A DNA stretch of 64,000 nt from JAGVSR01 sp963708775 (GTDB lineage Bacteria; Pseudomonadota; Alphaproteobacteria; Rhizobiales; Hyphomicrobiaceae), in contig CAVPTI010000002.1 of assembly GCA_963708775.1 (NCBI GenBank), positions 124,001 to 188,000 on the forward strand, given 5' to 3'. The translations under genes were made by a program, and so were the position numbers. Positions 35,974-44,782 of the stretch are shown piece after piece. The notes below the pieces were generated by a model. It was not told the DNA's origin, did no database searches, and saw nothing but the letters and a program-made list of their open reading frames with translations. Numbering within the stretch: position 1 is the stretch's first letter; the number at the start of each line of letters is the position of its first letter.

Positions 35974-36873
35974 ATGACAAAACCCGACACGACTTCCGCT
36001 GCGGACGCGCTGCAGCGGCTTCTCGAGATCATGGCTTCGCTGCGCACGCCGGGCACCGGCTGCCCGTGGGATCTCGAACAGACATTCGAGACGATCGCGC
36101 CTTACACGATCGAGGAAGCCTACGAGGTGGCGGATGCCATTTCGCGCCGCGATCTTGCGGATCTGAAAGATGAACTCGGCGATCTCCTTTTGCAGGTGGT
36201 CTATCACGCGCGCATCGCTGAGGAGGCGGGCGCATTCCAGTTCTCTGACGTCGCCGAAGCGGTGAATGCCAAAATGATCCGGCGACACCCGCATGTGTTC
36301 GGTTCGCCGGAGGAGCGCGCGGCAGGCGCACAGCCGGACTTCTGGCGTCGCATCAAGGCGGAAGAGCGCGCTGCGAAAGCGGCCGAGCGGGCGCGGCTGT
36401 CACTAGGTTCGGAGACGGTGCCCAGCGCTCATGGATCGCACCTTCTCTCAGATGTCCCGGTTGGATTGCCGTCGCTCACGCGCGCGATCAAGTTGCAGGA
36501 CAAAGCCGCGAAGGTCGGGTTCGACTGGCCGGATCTCGCGCCTGTGTTCGCCAAGATGAAGGAAGAGATCGCGGAGCTTGAGGAAGTGGTTTTTTCGAGT
36601 GCCGCATCCGACTCCCCTGCGGGGAGCCGGCCGGATGCGGCGGCAATTGAAGAAGAACTCGGCGACATGCTGTTCGTGATGGCGAACATCGCGCGGCATT
36701 TGAAGCTCGATCCGGAGACGGCGCTGCGCAAAGCGAACGATAAGTTCACGCGGCGCTTCGCCTACATCGAACAGCGTCTTGCTGCGATGGGCAAAACTCC
36801 GGATCAGTCATCGCTCGACGAAATGGACGCGCTGTGGGACGAGATCCGCGCTCAGGACAAACACCGCAGCTAA
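35974..36873 (+). CDS. mazG: Nucleoside triphosphate pyrophosphohydrolase MazG
   Basis: A two-domain MazG that hydrolyses (d)NTPs to monophosphate and pyrophosphate. Both helical repeats carry the metal-binding EExxE...ExxD pattern: TIEEAYEVADAI with DELGDLLLQVV, and EEIAELEEVV with EEELGDMLFVM. TPGTGCPWDLEQT at the N-terminus and DKAAKVGFDWPD at the start of the second domain are conserved. At 299 residues it is longer than E. coli MazG (263). Part of the excess, residues ~210-223, is encoded by an in-frame palindromic element in the loop between the two metal-binding helices of the C-terminal domain. Confidence 0.95.
   Translation: MTKPDTTSAADALQRLLEIMASLRTPGTGCPWDLEQTFETIAPYTIEEAYEVADAISRRDLADLKDELGDLLLQVVYHARIAEEAGAFQFSDVAEAVNAKMIRRHPHVFGSPEERAAGAQPDFWRRIKAEERAAKAAERARLSLGSETVPSAHGSHLLSDVPVGLPSLTRAIKLQDKAAKVGFDWPDLAPVFAKMKEEIAELEEVVFSSAASDSPAGSRPDAAAIEEELGDMLFVMANIARHLKLDPETALRKANDKFTRRFAYIEQRLAAMGKTPDQSSLDEMDALWDEIRAQDKHRS
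36601..36641. repeat. Nested palindromic element, copy 3, in frame inside mazG
   Basis: Outer stem GCCGCATCCG (36601-36610) / CGGATGCGGC (36632-36641), ten perfect pairs; unpaired A; inner stem CTCCCC / GGGGAG with a TGC loop; unpaired CCGGC on the 3' side. CATCCGACTC and GAGCCGGCCGGATG match copy 1 exactly, while the differing stem bases change in pairs. It encodes AASDSPAGSRPDAA in MazG without breaking the frame. Confidence 0.65.
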
Positions 36874-36902
36874 TGGTTGCTCAGGCCGGATGACGCGGGT
36901 TA

Positions 36903-36932
36903 GAGGCCGGCACGGCGGTGCGCACCGGCCTC
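36903..36932. terminator. Hairpin between convergent mazG and carbonic anhydrase genes
   Basis: GAGGCCGG (36903-36910) pairs with CCGGCCTC (36925-36932) around a GC-rich loop that can pair further. There is no T-run on either side, so termination activity is uncertain. Confidence 0.4.
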
Positions 36933-36958
36933 ATGATCATGGATGAAAGTCCGTTGCC

Positions 36959-37717
36959 TCACATGGCCAAGGTCGTCACTTTGCCCGTGGCGAGATCATA
37001 GACGCCGCCCGCGACCTTGAGCTTGCCGGACTGGATGAGATCCGCGATCACCGGCGAGGCTTCTGAGAGGATGCCGGCCTGAATACGCACATTTTCACGG
37101 ATCGCGGTATCGAGGTCGCCTTTGGCTGCTTTCGTAGCTGGTCGCAGATGCTGATAGAGCGTGCTGATCTGTCCTGGCACGGCGGTCCCGCTCATCGTTG
37201 CTGCAACGGCCCCGCAGCTCGAATGACCAAGGACGTACAAGACTTTCGCACCCAGCACGAGGCAGCCGAACTCGAGGCTCCCGATGATCGCCGGATCGGC
37301 GACGTTGCCTGCAATGCGCGTGACGAACACATCGCCAAATCCCTGATCGAAGATGATCTCGATCGGCACACGGGAATCGGCGCAGCCGAGGAATGCCGCG
37401 AAGGGCGCCTGCTTGGGTGCCACTTCCTTCACGCGGTTGATGTCGCGGTTCGGCTCAAGCGTCTCTCCGGCGACGAAGCGCGCGTTTCCGGCTTCCAGTT
37501 TTGCGAGCGCTTCATCAGGCGTTTGTGCAGCCGCCTGCCCGGCGAAAGCAGGGCTCGTGGCGCCTGCACCGACCACGCCGGCAGCTGCCGCGGCGCCAGC
37601 CCAGGCGAGCCAGGTTCGACGGTTCATGACAGCCGCTTTTTTGGAGGCTTCAGGTGTCGAGCAGCCGCAGTCGCTGCTGGCGCAGATATGAGAAGAGGGA
37701 GATGTCACGGTTCGCAT
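36959..37717 (-). CDS. Exported beta-class carbonic anhydrase with Tat signal
   Basis: Interconverts CO2 and bicarbonate with a zinc ion held by two Cys and one His: CADSR in FLGCADSRVPIEI and the GHSSCGAV segment. Before the enzyme domain is a twin-arginine signal (NRRTWLAWAGAAAAAGVVG), so the folded protein is probably exported to the periplasm; most beta enzymes are cytoplasmic. The start may be the ATG at 37627 directly before the RR motif, because the first 30 residues are atypical and Cys-rich (ICASSDCGCSTP). It stands between mazG and a flavin monooxygenase with no operon link visible. Confidence 0.9.
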   Translation of the reverse strand: MRTVTSPSSHICASSDCGCSTPEASKKAAVMNRRTWLAWAGAAAAAGVVGAGATSPAFAGQAAAQTPDEALAKLEAGNARFVAGETLEPNRDINRVKEVAPKQAPFAAFLGCADSRVPIEIIFDQGFGDVFVTRIAGNVADPAIIGSLEFGCLVLGAKVLYVLGHSSCGAVAATMSGTAVPGQISTLYQHLRPATKAAKGDLDTAIRENVRIQAGILSEASPVIADLIQSGKLKVAGGVYDLATGKVTTLAM

Positions 37718-37780
37718 ATGGCCTCACAGTGGGTGCTGGATTGACGAAGGCGCCGATCCATTAAGGCAAAGCCCGTGATG

Positions 37781-39079
37781 TCAAAAATTGATTATTTCGT
37801 GATCAGCAATTGCTATTTGCAATGCTTCTGGTGCGCAGATTGCGCCAGCAGTGTCGATCCTAAACGGCGCGTGGAGTTCAAACGCGACGTGCTCGGGCCG
37901 CAGCCCGAGACCGATCAACCGCGCTGGGAGCTGCGAAAGAAACGGGATCCATCTCATGGCCCGCAGAAAGAGCGGCGGCTTGAGTGGGCCGGTTGCTGCG
38001 AGTACCGGCGCGATGATCGCGTCCTGCATTAAGAGTTGAAGGCGCTGGGTCATCTCCGTCGGCCATTCGCGACGGGCCTGAACGGCGGCAAGATCAGTGT
38101 CCTTCAACGTGCCGGCGCGCAAGGGTGCAGCCAAAAGATTTGCGGCGGCCACGGCATCTTGGATCGCGAGGTTCACGCCGACGCCGCCAACCGGGCTCAT
38201 GGCGTGGGCGGCATCGCCGATGCAGAGAAAGCCGGGTCGCCACCACGTCTTGAGCCTGTCGACTTGCACCTTGAGCAGCTTCACTTCGTCGAGTGACTTG
38301 ATCTCTGTTGCGCGATCGGCTTCGAATGGGAGGAGCGCGCCGACAGAGCGTTGGAACGCGGCAAGCCCCTCTTCACGTACCTTCTCATGTGTTCCCTTAG
38401 GGATGACGAACGCGCACTGCCAATAATCACCGCGGTTGAGCATGATAAAGACCCGGCCGCGGTCAAAGCGGCCCTGGGATTCTGACGTATCGGACGCCTC
38501 ACGCGGCAGGCGGAACCAGAGCACATCCATGGGCGCGCCAAAATCTTGAACGTCCAACCGCGCGTCTGTTCGCAGCACTGACGTTCTCCCATCCGCGGCT
38601 ACGGTGAGATCTGCAAGGATCGTGAGGGCGCAGTCCGGGCTTTCCGCCTGTACTCCGATGACGCGGTCGCCCTCTTCCACGAGCGTTCGTGCCTCCGTTT
38701 GCGTGAGCAGCGTGAAGCCCGGATAGGTGGCGCCCTTGGCGGCTAGAAAGTTGAGGAAATCCCATTGCGGCATCATTGCGATGAAGGGTGCGGCGACAGT
38801 CAGATGCGAGAAGTCGGCAACGGTCATGGGCTGATCGCCGAACTGCGCCGTCAAGTGTCGGACCTTCTGATGCGGCAACGCCAGGAACTCGTCGAGCCAG
38901 CCGAGTTCGTGGAGGACCTGCATCGTCGAAGGATGGATCGTGTCGCCGCGAAAATCGCGCAGGAAGTCGGCGTGCTTTTCAAGAACCACAACGGTGAGCC
39001 CGGCGCGCGCGAGGAGTACGCCCAGCATCAAGCCGGCGGGGCCACCTCCTGCAATGCAAACTTGATAGCGACGCTGCAT
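37781..39079 (-). CDS. FAD-dependent monooxygenase, UbiH/PHBH fold
   Basis: An intact 432-residue flavoprotein. The N-terminal dinucleotide motif CIAGGGPAGLMLGVLLARAG, the central DG motif (LTVAADGRTSVLR) and the second FAD motif FLCIGDAAHAMSPVGGVG, VNLAIQDAVAAA identify the class A flavin monooxygenases. The substrate is unknown. Ubiquinone hydroxylases share the fold, but FRGDTIHPSTMQVLHELGW and the C-terminal helices place it with general aromatic or polyketide hydroxylases. It ends 10 bases from hflX and runs in the same direction, so it may be a late member of the hfq-hflX transcript. Confidence 0.85.
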   Translation of the reverse strand: MQRRYQVCIAGGGPAGLMLGVLLARAGLTVVVLEKHADFLRDFRGDTIHPSTMQVLHELGWLDEFLALPHQKVRHLTAQFGDQPMTVADFSHLTVAAPFIAMMPQWDFLNFLAAKGATYPGFTLLTQTEARTLVEEGDRVIGVQAESPDCALTILADLTVAADGRTSVLRTDARLDVQDFGAPMDVLWFRLPREASDTSESQGRFDRGRVFIMLNRGDYWQCAFVIPKGTHEKVREEGLAAFQRSVGALLPFEADRATEIKSLDEVKLLKVQVDRLKTWWRPGFLCIGDAAHAMSPVGGVGVNLAIQDAVAAANLLAAPLRAGTLKDTDLAAVQARREWPTEMTQRLQLLMQDAIIAPVLAATGPLKPPLFLRAMRWIPFLSQLPARLIGLGLRPEHVAFELHAPFRIDTAGAICAPEALQIAIADHEIINF

Positions 39080-39088
39080 GACGTCAGC

Positions 39089-40432
39089 CTATCGGTTGTC
39101 GGCGCTCTTCCTCAATTGCGCTTCGAGGCGGGCTTTATTCTCCGGCGTCGTTCGCAGCGTCAGCCGCAAAGCGCCGGTCTCTTCGTCGGTGGTGCGGGTC
39201 AGAACGTCGGTATTCTCGTGAACCCATGCGAGGAGCCGGCCATCGTGCGCCGGGATTGCAATGTCGAGAATTGCATCGCTGGCGCCAAGGCGCGTGTCGA
39301 TGGCGTCGAGGAGTTCGGGGATGCCATCTCCGGTGATGGCCGAGACGAGAGCCGGCCGGCGCTCCTGGAAGCGGGACATGTTGGTCGCTTCTTCGCGCGT
39401 GACGGGCGAGAGCAGATCGATTTTGTTCCAGACTTCGAGAATGTGGCTATGAGCCGGCACCGTATCGACACCGAGATCTCCAAGCACGCCTTCGACATCG
39501 GCGGCCTGCGCGTCGGTCTCCGGATGCGAGATATCGCGCACGTGCAGGATGAGATCGGCTTCGATGACTTCTTCAAGCGTGGCGCGGAAGGCTGCGACCA
39601 GCATGGTCGGAAGCGATGAGATGAAGCCCACCGTGTCGGAGAGAATGATGCGGCGGCCGCTGCGCAGCTTCACCTCTCGCATTGTCGGATCGAGCGTGGC
39701 GAACACTTGATCCTTGGCCAGCACCGCGGCGCCCGTGACAAGGTTGAAGAGTGTGGACTTGCCGGCGTTCGTGTAGCCGACGATGGCGACGATCGGATAT
39801 GGCACCTTGCGTCGTCCGGCGCGATGCAGTTCGCGCGTTTTCACGACCTGGGCCAGTTCGCGTTTGATAGAGTCGATGCGCGCTTCGAGGATGCGGCGGT
39901 CGAGTTCGAGTTGTGCTTCGCCCGGGCCGCCGAGGAAGCCGCCGCCGCCTCGCTGGCGCTCCAAATGGGTCCAGGCGCGCACGAGACGGCCCTTCTGATA
40001 GGTCAGGTGCGCGAGTTCGACTTGTAGCCGCCCTTCGCGGGTGCGCGCGCGGCGTCCAAAGATCTCCAGAATGAGACCGGTGCGGTCGAGCACCTTTGCG
40101 TTCCAGGCTTTCTCCAGATTGCTCTGCTGCACCGGCGTGATGGCGTGATCGACAATCACGAGCCCGGCGCCGGTCTCCTCGACGAGGAGGCGAAGTTCCT
40201 CGACCTTGCCCTTGCCGAAAAGCGTGGACGGCCGCGGTGTGGTGATGCCAACGACGCGGGCGTCGGCAATCTCCAGATCGATCGCCTCGGCGAGCCCTGT
40301 TGCTTCCGTCAATCGATCGGCGGGAGAGTGGGTAACGACGGCTGCGCCACGGCTGTCGCGCGTGCCATCATCCGCGTAGCTCCGCTGCAGCACTGGAACA
40401 ATGACGATCGCCCTGCCCGTCGATACGCGCAA
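39089..40432 (-). CDS. hflX: Ribosome-associated GTPase HflX
   Basis: An intact 447-residue GTPase that splits stalled ribosomes. The glycine-rich linker (QRGGGGFLGGPGEAQLELDR) precedes G1 (VGYTNAGKSTLFN), DTVGFISSLP (G3) and NKIDLL (G4). The only usable start codon is TTG at 40432. The stretch between the hfq stop and this TTG stays open in the same frame for 33 codons without ATG, GTG or TTG, so the true start is unclear. hfq-hflX order is conserved in proteobacteria. Confidence 0.93.
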   Translation of the reverse strand: MRVSTGRAIVIVPVLQRSYADDGTRDSRGAAVVTHSPADRLTEATGLAEAIDLEIADARVVGITTPRPSTLFGKGKVEELRLLVEETGAGLVIVDHAITPVQQSNLEKAWNAKVLDRTGLILEIFGRRARTREGRLQVELAHLTYQKGRLVRAWTHLERQRGGGGFLGGPGEAQLELDRRILEARIDSIKRELAQVVKTRELHRAGRRKVPYPIVAIVGYTNAGKSTLFNLVTGAAVLAKDQVFATLDPTMREVKLRSGRRIILSDTVGFISSLPTMLVAAFRATLEEVIEADLILHVRDISHPETDAQAADVEGVLGDLGVDTVPAHSHILEVWNKIDLLSPVTREEATNMSRFQERRPALVSAITGDGIPELLDAIDTRLGASDAILDIAIPAHDGRLLAWVHENTDVLTRTTDEETGALRLTLRTTPENKARLEAQLRKSADNR

Positions 40433-40531
40433 AAGCTCGTGGCCTGGCTTTTCTCGGCCGGGCTTTTCGAAGATGTCGTCGTCTGTCGTCTTATCGATAA
40501 CTGTGCCGCCGATGCTTGCGCGAAGATCGCC

Positions 40532-40780
40532 TCAGCCTTCGTCGCCGCCTTCACCGTCCATGAGGTTCACGGGTGCGCCGGGCATGATGGTCGATATCGC
40601 ATGCTTATACACCAGTTGCGAGTGCCCGTCACGGCGTAGCAGCACGCAAAAGCTATCGAACCAGGTCACGATCCCCTGAAGCTTCACACCGTTGATGAGG
40701 AAGATCGTCAGCGGGACCTTCTGCTTACGGACATGGTTGAGAAACGTATCCTGAAGACTGGGCGTGCGCTCGGCGGGCAT
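40532..40780 (-). CDS. hfq: RNA chaperone Hfq
   Basis: An intact 82-residue Hfq that forms a hexameric ring and mediates sRNA-mRNA pairing. Sm1 residues (QDTFLNHVRKQKVPLTIFLI, NGVKLQGIVTWFDSFCVLL) and the Sm2 motif YKHAISTI are visible. The C-terminal tail is short and acidic (DGEGGDEG), as usual in alphaproteobacteria. The ATG at 40780 matches the family start, although an open frame extends further upstream. In nitrogen-fixing relatives Hfq supports NifA expression, which fits its place after the ntr genes. Confidence 0.98.
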   Translation of the reverse strand: MPAERTPSLQDTFLNHVRKQKVPLTIFLINGVKLQGIVTWFDSFCVLLRRDGHSQLVYKHAISTIMPGAPVNLMDGEGGDEG

Positions 40781-40982
40781 TTTGTTGTTCTTTCCGATTG
40801 ATCTGTCGGTTCTTATTGTTGGCACAAGCGTGTTACGGCCATGCGAGCCTGAAACGATATCAACGGCCGCAATCAAGCTGTACGCGGCCGATACAGCATA
40901 GATACCCGTTTCGCTTCGCAGTTGCAGCAAAAATGAATGTGCGTTCTGATCAGTGTCGCCGCAGTCGGGGATCAAAAGATAT

Positions 40983-41846
40983 TCAAACCGGCGTTATTTC
41001 AGCCAAATCGTGGAATTTTTCCCGAAGACGAAGGGTGAGCGGACCGGGTTTGCCGTCCGCCACAGCCCGGCCGTCGATCTTCACAACCGGCATCACAGTG
41101 GCCGATGCTGAGGTGACGAAAGCTTCTCTGGCTGCTTGAGCCTCGGGAATGGTGAACGGGCGCTGTTCGACCGGGACACCTTGAGCCTTCAAGACATCGA
41201 GTGCGGTCGCGCGTGTGACGCCGCCCAGGAGGCGTTTGTCGAGCGGGCGTGTCAGTACGAATCCATCCGGACGGACGATCCAGGCGTTACTCGATGCGCC
41301 TTCTGTGACGAACCCTCTTTCATCGACGAACCACGCTTCCTGGGCACCGACCGTGCGGGCGGCCTCCTTGGCGAGCGCTGCGGGCAGCAGCATCACCGTC
41401 TTCAGATCGCAGCGGCCCCACCGATGATCGGGCACGCTTTTGACAGCGATGCCCTGCCTTGCTTTCGCGGCCACCTTGGCAGGATCAATGGAGCGCGCGA
41501 CAGCGACGAGCGTCGGATCGGTGTCGGGGCCGGGAAAGAGAAAATCACGCGGTGCCTGACCGCGTGTGACCTGCAGATAGACGATGCCGTCGCGAACGCG
41601 ATTGCGGCGGATCACTTCGCTCAGCACGTGGCGCAAGGCAGGTTCTGCCATTGGGAACGCAATGTTCAATTCGGACAGCGAACGGGCTAGGCGCGCGAGA
41701 TGGCGAGTTGTATCGATCAGCGCGCCGCCCTTGACTTCGCAGACCTCATAGACGCTGTCGGCGAATTGAAAGCCGCGGTCTTCGACGTGCACGCCGGCTT
41801 CGGCGTAGGGCAGGTAGCGGCCGTTGACATAGACGATGCGGGCCAT
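40983..41846 (-). CDS. dat: D-amino-acid transaminase, class IV PLP enzyme
   Basis: An intact 287-residue aminotransferase of the D-alanine transaminase / branched-chain fold. The PLP-binding lysine is Lys149 in CDLKTVMLLPAAL; EGASSNAWIV and GGVTRATALDVL near the phosphate-binding site are conserved. The N-terminus VYVNGRYLPYAEAGVHVEDR is typical. It probably makes D-glutamate or D-alanine from 2-oxo acids, although substrate cannot be fixed from sequence alone. Its position between trkA and hfq is standard in Hyphomicrobiales. Confidence 0.9.
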   Translation of the reverse strand: MARIVYVNGRYLPYAEAGVHVEDRGFQFADSVYEVCEVKGGALIDTTRHLARLARSLSELNIAFPMAEPALRHVLSEVIRRNRVRDGIVYLQVTRGQAPRDFLFPGPDTDPTLVAVARSIDPAKVAAKARQGIAVKSVPDHRWGRCDLKTVMLLPAALAKEAARTVGAQEAWFVDERGFVTEGASSNAWIVRPDGFVLTRPLDKRLLGGVTRATALDVLKAQGVPVEQRPFTIPEAQAAREAFVTSASATVMPVVKIDGRAVADGKPGPLTLRLREKFHDLAEITPV

Positions 41847-41870
41847 GGTTGGAGGTCCGATGGTTCAAGA

Positions 41871-43247
41871 TCAAAAATAATCGGGGCTGACGCGGAAGAG
41901 CTGCTCGACCTGCCGGACGTGGTCGGCACGGGCAAAGAGCACGGCACGGTCGCTCACTTCGAATTCCGTGTCGCCCGTGGGCTTGATGAGCTTTCCGCGC
42001 CTGAGGATCGCGCCGAAGCGGACGCCGTCGGCGAGTTCCAGTTCGCGGATGGACTTGCCTACGAGGCCTGACGTCTCGAGGACTTCTGCCTCGAGGACCT
42101 CGCCCGCACCGTTATGGATGGTGTGGACGCCGCGGATGCGGCCGCGACGAACGTGCTGAAGGATGCGGGAGACGGTGACGGTCTTGGGGTTCAGCTGCGC
42201 GTCAATGCCGAGCGAGCGGATCATCGCGGAATAGTTCGATGAGTTAAGCAGGCAGAGCGACGACTTGCATCCGATCTGCTTGGCGAGCGCTGCGGTGAGC
42301 AGGTTGGTTTGATCATCATTGGTGACGGCAAGCAATGTGTCGGCTGAGGGTGCTTCCGCCTCGCGCAGCACTTCTTCCGATAAGGCTGAGCCGTGGAGCA
42401 CAACCGCACGATTCAGCTTTTCGGCAATCTCGACGGCGCGGTTGCGCGACATCTCGATCACCTTGACGCGCATGTTGGCGTCGCGCTCCTCGAGTTCGCG
42501 GGCGATGAAGTAGCCGATGTTGCCGCCGCCGGCGATGATGAGACGGCGGGCTTGCGTCTCTTCGTGGCCGAAGATCTGGAGCACGCGGCCGATTTGTTCG
42601 ACGTCTGCAATCACGTAGACATCGTCGCCAACCTGGACCTGATCGGCGGCATGGGCGACCATCAGCTTGCCGCCGCGAACGATCGCAACAATGGCCGCGT
42701 TGAGATCGGGAAACAGCCCACCCAGCTGCATGAGCGGCGTATCGATAACGGGGCAGTCGCTGCCGGCTGCGATACCAAGCAACACCGCGCGCCGGTCCGC
42801 AAACGTTACGGTTTCGAATGCGCCCGGCGTTTCCAGCCGGCGCAGGATCATGCGGCCGACCTCGATCTCGGGTGAGATCACCTGATCGATCGCCATGTTT
42901 TCGCGGTCGAAGAGTTTGCGCCAGGAGGGGTCGAAGTAGGATTGCGCGCGGACGCGGGCGATTTTTGTCGGGATGTCGAACAGGGCGTGCGCCACCTGAC
43001 AGGCGACCATGTTGACTTCGTCGTGCAGCGTGACGGCGATCATCATATCGGCTTCACGGGCGCCGGCCCGTTCGAGCACGTCGGGATGGGCGGCGTTGCC
43101 CTGGATCGCACGCACTTCGAGCAGGTCGTTGGCGCGCTGAACCAGTTCCGCGCTGGCGTCGACAATCGAAATGTCGTTGCCTTCCGCGGCGAGGCGTTCG
43201 GCAATGCCCGTGCCTACCTGACCTGCACCACAGATGATGACCTTCAT
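41871..43247 (-). CDS. trkA: Trk system potassium uptake protein TrkA
   Basis: An intact 458-residue peripheral protein that gates the TrkH/TrkG K+ channel in response to nucleotides. It has two Rossmann-type TrkA-N domains (KVIICGAGQVGTGIAERLA and LIIAGGGNIGYFIARELE) each followed by a TrkA-C domain. Conserved position after ntrX. The ligands are NAD(H)/ATP in characterised homologues. No channel subunit is encoded nearby. Confidence 0.96.
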   Translation of the reverse strand: MKVIICGAGQVGTGIAERLAAEGNDISIVDASAELVQRANDLLEVRAIQGNAAHPDVLERAGAREADMMIAVTLHDEVNMVACQVAHALFDIPTKIARVRAQSYFDPSWRKLFDRENMAIDQVISPEIEVGRMILRRLETPGAFETVTFADRRAVLLGIAAGSDCPVIDTPLMQLGGLFPDLNAAIVAIVRGGKLMVAHAADQVQVGDDVYVIADVEQIGRVLQIFGHEETQARRLIIAGGGNIGYFIARELEERDANMRVKVIEMSRNRAVEIAEKLNRAVVLHGSALSEEVLREAEAPSADTLLAVTNDDQTNLLTAALAKQIGCKSSLCLLNSSNYSAMIRSLGIDAQLNPKTVTVSRILQHVRRGRIRGVHTIHNGAGEVLEAEVLETSGLVGKSIRELELADGVRFGAILRRGKLIKPTGDTEFEVSDRAVLFARADHVRQVEQLFRVSPDYF

Positions 43248-43365
43248 GACGGATCCCGCCGGGTGCGGGCCTCGATAACGAGTTGCAGCTACGGCGTCGT
43301 TCGGACGTCGTGACCGGACGTAGTCTAGACGAACTCACTCACGGTCAGGTTAATTGAAGGCGTTA

Positions 43366-44760
43366 TCACAGCGGGCGGCCTTCTCCGCGCTGATCGGAGG
43401 AGACGCCCAGCGCACGCAGCTTGCGGTGCAGGGCCGAGCGCTCCATGCCGACAAATTCGGCCGTCCGGGAGATGTTGCCGCCAAAGCGATTGATCTGGGC
43501 GAGCAGATATTCACGCTCGAAGATCTCACGGGCTTCACGCAGCGGGAGCGACATCAAATGCTCCGCGCCGCCGTTGACGGGCAGCGGCACGTTGGAGCCG
43601 ATCTCTTCGGGTAGCATTTCAGCTGTGATGACCGTGTTGGGGTCGCCGCCGGCAAGGATCATCAGGCGTTCGATGTTGTTTCTCAATTCGCGCACGTTGC
43701 CCGGCCAGTCGTGCGCCTGGAGCACGGCGATGGCGTCCTCACCGATGCGGCGCGGCGCAAGGCCCGAGGCTTGAGACAACTGCGTGATGAAGAACTGGAT
43801 GAGGTCGGGGATGTCCTCGCGCCGTTCGGCGAGGCTCGGCACGCGCAGCGGGACCACGTTCAGGCGGTGATAGAGATCCTCGCGGAAGCGGCCTTCCGCC
43901 ATCTCGCGTTCCAGATCGCGGCTGGTCGACGAAATGATGCGTGCGTCGACGGAGACCTTCTGCGTGCCACCGATGCGCTGGAACTTCTGTTCGACGAGGA
44001 CGCGCAAGACCTTGCCCTGGGTCTCGAGCGGCATGTCGGCGACTTCGTCAATATAGAGCGTGCCGCCGTGGCTTTCTTCGAGCGCGCCGACCTTGCGCGG
44101 GCCGCCGGTGCGGTCTTCGGTGCCGAACAGTTCCTCCTCGACGCGGTCGGGTGCCATGGCGGCGGCATTGAGCACCACGAACGGCGCATCGGCGCGGCGC
44201 GACTTCACATGGATGACGCGGGCGGAGAGCTCCTTGCCGGTGCCGGAGGAGCCGCGGATCAGGATGCGGCTATTGGTGGGCGCGAGACGGTCGATCTGGC
44301 CTTTGAGCTGATTGATCGCCGCCGATTTGCCGACCATGTCAGCCGAAACGGTCGATCGCTCGCGCAGTTCCTTCACCTCGCGCTTCAGCTGCGAGGCTTC
44401 CAGTGCCCGAAGTGCGACGAGGATCAGGCGGTCGGATTTGAACGGCTTTTCGATGTAGTCGTAGGCGCCGCGCTTGATGGCCGTGACGGCGGTTTCGATG
44501 TTGCCATGGCCGGAGATGATGACGACGGGCAGTTCAGGATAGGTCCGCTTGATGATGGACAGCACTTCCAGGCCATCAAGGCGGCTGCCCTGCAGCCAGA
44601 TGTCGAGAATGACGAGATGCGGGCGTCGTTCTTCGATGGCACGGAGCGCCTCGTCGCTGTCGCGAGCAAGGCGCGTGCGGTGTCCTTCGTCTTCCAGAAT
44701 GCCAGCGACTAATTCGCGAATGTCGGCTTCGTCGTCGACAATGAGAATATCGGCAGCCAT
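43366..44760 (-). CDS. ntrX: Nitrogen assimilation response regulator NtrX
   Basis: An intact 464-residue regulator of the NtrC family. Receiver domain with phospho-acceptor Asp53 (LVILDIWLQGS), AAA+ domain with Walker A GSSGTGKE and TLYIDEVADMPL, and a C-terminal Fis-type helix-turn-helix (RTAEFVGMERSALHRKLRAL). The GAFTGA loop that contacts sigma54 is absent: the segment between EELFGTED and GALEESHGG reads RTGGPRKV. This agrees with alphaproteobacterial NtrX, which is thought to act mainly as a DNA-binding regulator with sigma70 promoters. Paired with NtrY directly upstream. Confidence 0.96.
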   Translation of the reverse strand: MAADILIVDDEADIRELVAGILEDEGHRTRLARDSDEALRAIEERRPHLVILDIWLQGSRLDGLEVLSIIKRTYPELPVVIISGHGNIETAVTAIKRGAYDYIEKPFKSDRLILVALRALEASQLKREVKELRERSTVSADMVGKSAAINQLKGQIDRLAPTNSRILIRGSSGTGKELSARVIHVKSRRADAPFVVLNAAAMAPDRVEEELFGTEDRTGGPRKVGALEESHGGTLYIDEVADMPLETQGKVLRVLVEQKFQRIGGTQKVSVDARIISSTSRDLEREMAEGRFREDLYHRLNVVPLRVPSLAERREDIPDLIQFFITQLSQASGLAPRRIGEDAIAVLQAHDWPGNVRELRNNIERLMILAGGDPNTVITAEMLPEEIGSNVPLPVNGGAEHLMSLPLREAREIFEREYLLAQINRFGGNISRTAEFVGMERSALHRKLRALGVSSDQRGEGRPL

Positions 44761-44782
44761 CGAAACGTCTCCTCTCGGGTCG

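Noticed and set aside
39340..39360. GAGCCGGCCGG in hflX as another copy of the palindromic element
   Set aside because: Only the CCGGCCGG core matches; there are no flanking paired stems.
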